From Psychrobacter glaciei (GTDB lineage: Bacteria > Pseudomonadota > Gammaproteobacteria > Pseudomonadales > Moraxellaceae), in contig NZ_BMZR01000005.1 in assembly GCF_014652895.1 (NCBI RefSeq), forward strand, positions 95,733 through 159,732: a stretch of 64,000 nucleotides of DNA. Direction: 5' to 3'. The position numbers and the translations under genes are program-made. Below are positions 63,018-64,000 of this stretch, piece after piece. The notes below the pieces were generated by a model. The model did not search any database. It saw only the letters and a program-made list of their open reading frames with translations, and was not told where the DNA came from. How positions within the stretch are numbered: the stretch's first letter is position 1; each line of letters begins with the position of its first letter.

Positions 63018-63728
63018 ATGAAGAATCTTATGAACAATCAACCAGCGAACACTGAAGATGTAATGAATAACGCCAATAGTGCTAGCGCCTTATCCAAAAC
63101 GAAGGCTGTAGAAGTAGAAACCCATCCGTTCGCTCCTGTGTTACCGCCAGATGCCACCGTGATGATGATGGGCACCTTTCCTCCGACTGCCGATAAATGG
63201 GCAATGAGCTTTCACTATCCGAATTTTTATAATGATATGTGGCGTATCTATGGTCGCGTATTTTTTGATGATGCAGATTATTTTAGAGTAGGGGATGAGA
63301 AGCGCTTTGATCCTGAGCGTATCCACGACTTTATGTTTGAGCGTGGCATAGCTTCTTGCCCCACAGTAAAACAAGCGATTCGTGAAACCGGTAATGCCTC
63401 AGATAAAAATTTAACGGTCGTCACCCCAGTTGACTTGGATAGTATCTTGCCGCAAGTTCCAAAGGTTCATACGTTATTTACCACAGGCGGTAAGGCGACT
63501 GAGGTATTGCTCAACTTATTGGCCGAACCACCAGCTAAGTCCAAATATCCTAAGACCAATCAAAATATGGATTATCCTTATCAATGGCAAAACGATAACA
63601 ATCAAAAAGTGGATGTAACTAATCTTACCTTATATAGGTTGCCTTCAACCTCACGTGCCTATCCTTTAGCCTTAGATAAAAAAGTAGTGGCCTATAAAGA
63701 CTTTTTTAAAAAGATAGGTAAGCTATAA
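63018..63728 (+). CDS. Uracil-DNA glycosylase superfamily protein
   Basis: The ~236-residue protein begins with a ~40-residue variable tail, then VMMMGTFPPTADKWAMSFHYPNF, whose start corresponds to motif A of the UDG superfamily (G-x-x-P). The NFYNDMWRIYG segment stacks the base, and LYRLPSTSRAYP matches motif B (the L-P-S-T-S form). This pattern is that of the family often annotated as mismatch or hypoxanthine-DNA glycosylase (family 6-like). It probably removes deaminated bases. The first of several Met codons (63018 or 63030) is uncertain. Confidence 0.82.
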   Translation: MKNLMNNQPANTEDVMNNANSASALSKTKAVEVETHPFAPVLPPDATVMMMGTFPPTADKWAMSFHYPNFYNDMWRIYGRVFFDDADYFRVGDEKRFDPERIHDFMFERGIASCPTVKQAIRETGNASDKNLTVVTPVDLDSILPQVPKVHTLFTTGGKATEVLLNLLAEPPAKSKYPKTNQNMDYPYQWQNDNNQKVDVTNLTLYRLPSTSRAYPLALDKKVVAYKDFFKKIGKL

Positions 63729-63888
63729 AAGCTTCTATATAGAAGAGATCTATATATGATGCTCCGACTAAATTTAAGGAAAAGAGTTAGTCTTGATAAA
63801 GGAAAAGTTATTCTTAGCCCTAACCAACTGATAAATAGATGGTATTAATTATAAAATTAAATAGTCCTCGAAATAGCAGACAAACCGC

Positions 63889-63916
63889 TTGACCCAGTCT
63901 TAAAACCCCGTATAAT
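63889..63916 (+). promoter_or_regulatory. Very strong promoter, probably of an rRNA or tRNA operon
   Basis: TTGACC (63889-63894) and TATAAT (63911-63916) are 16 bases apart and followed by GCGCCC, a GC-rich discriminator typical of stable RNA promoters. No protein gene starts before the window end. Confidence 0.75.
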
Positions 63917-63990
63917 GCGCCCTAGTTGAAAGGGAAGGCGTTTAGAATGAGTGATGAGACATTTACTTCAAACTAAATAGAAATTACCTC

Positions 63991-64000
63991 TTGACACGAG
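63991..64000 (+). promoter_or_regulatory. Second -35 element at the window end
   Basis: TTGACA at 63991-63996 is a perfect -35. Its -10 would lie outside the window. Tandem promoters are usual for rrn operons. Confidence 0.5.

Overview
The window looks like a chromosomal segment of a Psychrobacter-type bacterium (Moraxellaceae, Gammaproteobacteria). This rests on recalled family resemblance of the proteins, the moderate GC content, and gene blocks typical of that group: hisIE-tatABC, rpmI-rplT-pheS-pheT-ihfA, lgt-thyA-folA, trxA-rho, corC-lnt and divergent anmK/tyrS. No sequence search was possible. About 50 protein genes are supported. I saw no tRNA, rRNA, CRISPR array or intact insertion sequence inside the window.

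Layout. 1-9100: the end of a DUF3360 membrane protein, uvrC, then folA, thyA and lgt on the minus strand, an NRDE/TANGO2 protein, rppH, an OsmC-MAPEG pair and dusC. 9100-15000: a compact UvrD/FBH1-like helicase, tatC-tatB-tatA, a fused hisIE and a hot-dog thioesterase, all minus. 15000-25400: the ribosomal protein/PheRS/IHF block, an acidic lipoprotein, a YpfJ-type zinc peptidase, a glycine-zipper lipoprotein, then rho and trxA. 25800-35400: an RluA-type pseudouridine synthase, a flavin monooxygenase overlapping tail to tail with a glycerate-dehydrogenase-like gene, rapA, tesB and mutY. 35400-37000: a lone KAP-family P-loop NTPase, visibly AT-rich, the clearest accessory gene here. 37000-48400: YlqF GTPase, a giant DUF2339 membrane protein, a dienelactone hydrolase, a YcgN-type cysteine-cluster protein, a DUF4105 protein, corC, lnt and an Ala-rich membrane-anchored protein. 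48400-64000: a POT peptide transporter and an Xaa-Pro aminopeptidase (together peptide use), a coiled-coil protein, fabF, anmK, tyrS, a GNAT enzyme, a DUF1653 protein, two alpha/beta hydrolases, an uncharacterised protein that may have an ADP-ribosyltransferase-like fold, a YdfG-like SDR, upp and a UDG-superfamily glycosylase. The window ends in a very strong promoter followed by a second -35 element, as expected just before an rRNA or tRNA operon.

Most genes are housekeeping: translation (PheRS, TyrRS, L35, L20, DusC, RluA, YlqF), DNA repair and nucleotide supply (UvrC, MutY, UDG, FolA, ThyA, Upp), lipoprotein maturation (Lgt, Lnt), protein export (Tat), transcription termination and recycling (Rho, RapA) and mRNA decay (RppH).

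The less ordinary content is mostly non-coding. There are at least three families of small inverted-repeat (MITE-like) elements, one with 21-bp perfect termini flanked by TA. There are several 12-15 bp tandem repeat arrays, including a seven-unit array just upstream of pheS and 15-bp arrays that run through the stop codons of tyrS and upp. Two intrinsic terminators lie inside the coding end of a neighbouring convergent gene. The KAP NTPase and the possible ART-fold protein are the best candidates for undescribed biology. Neither comes with enough neighbouring partners to call a system.
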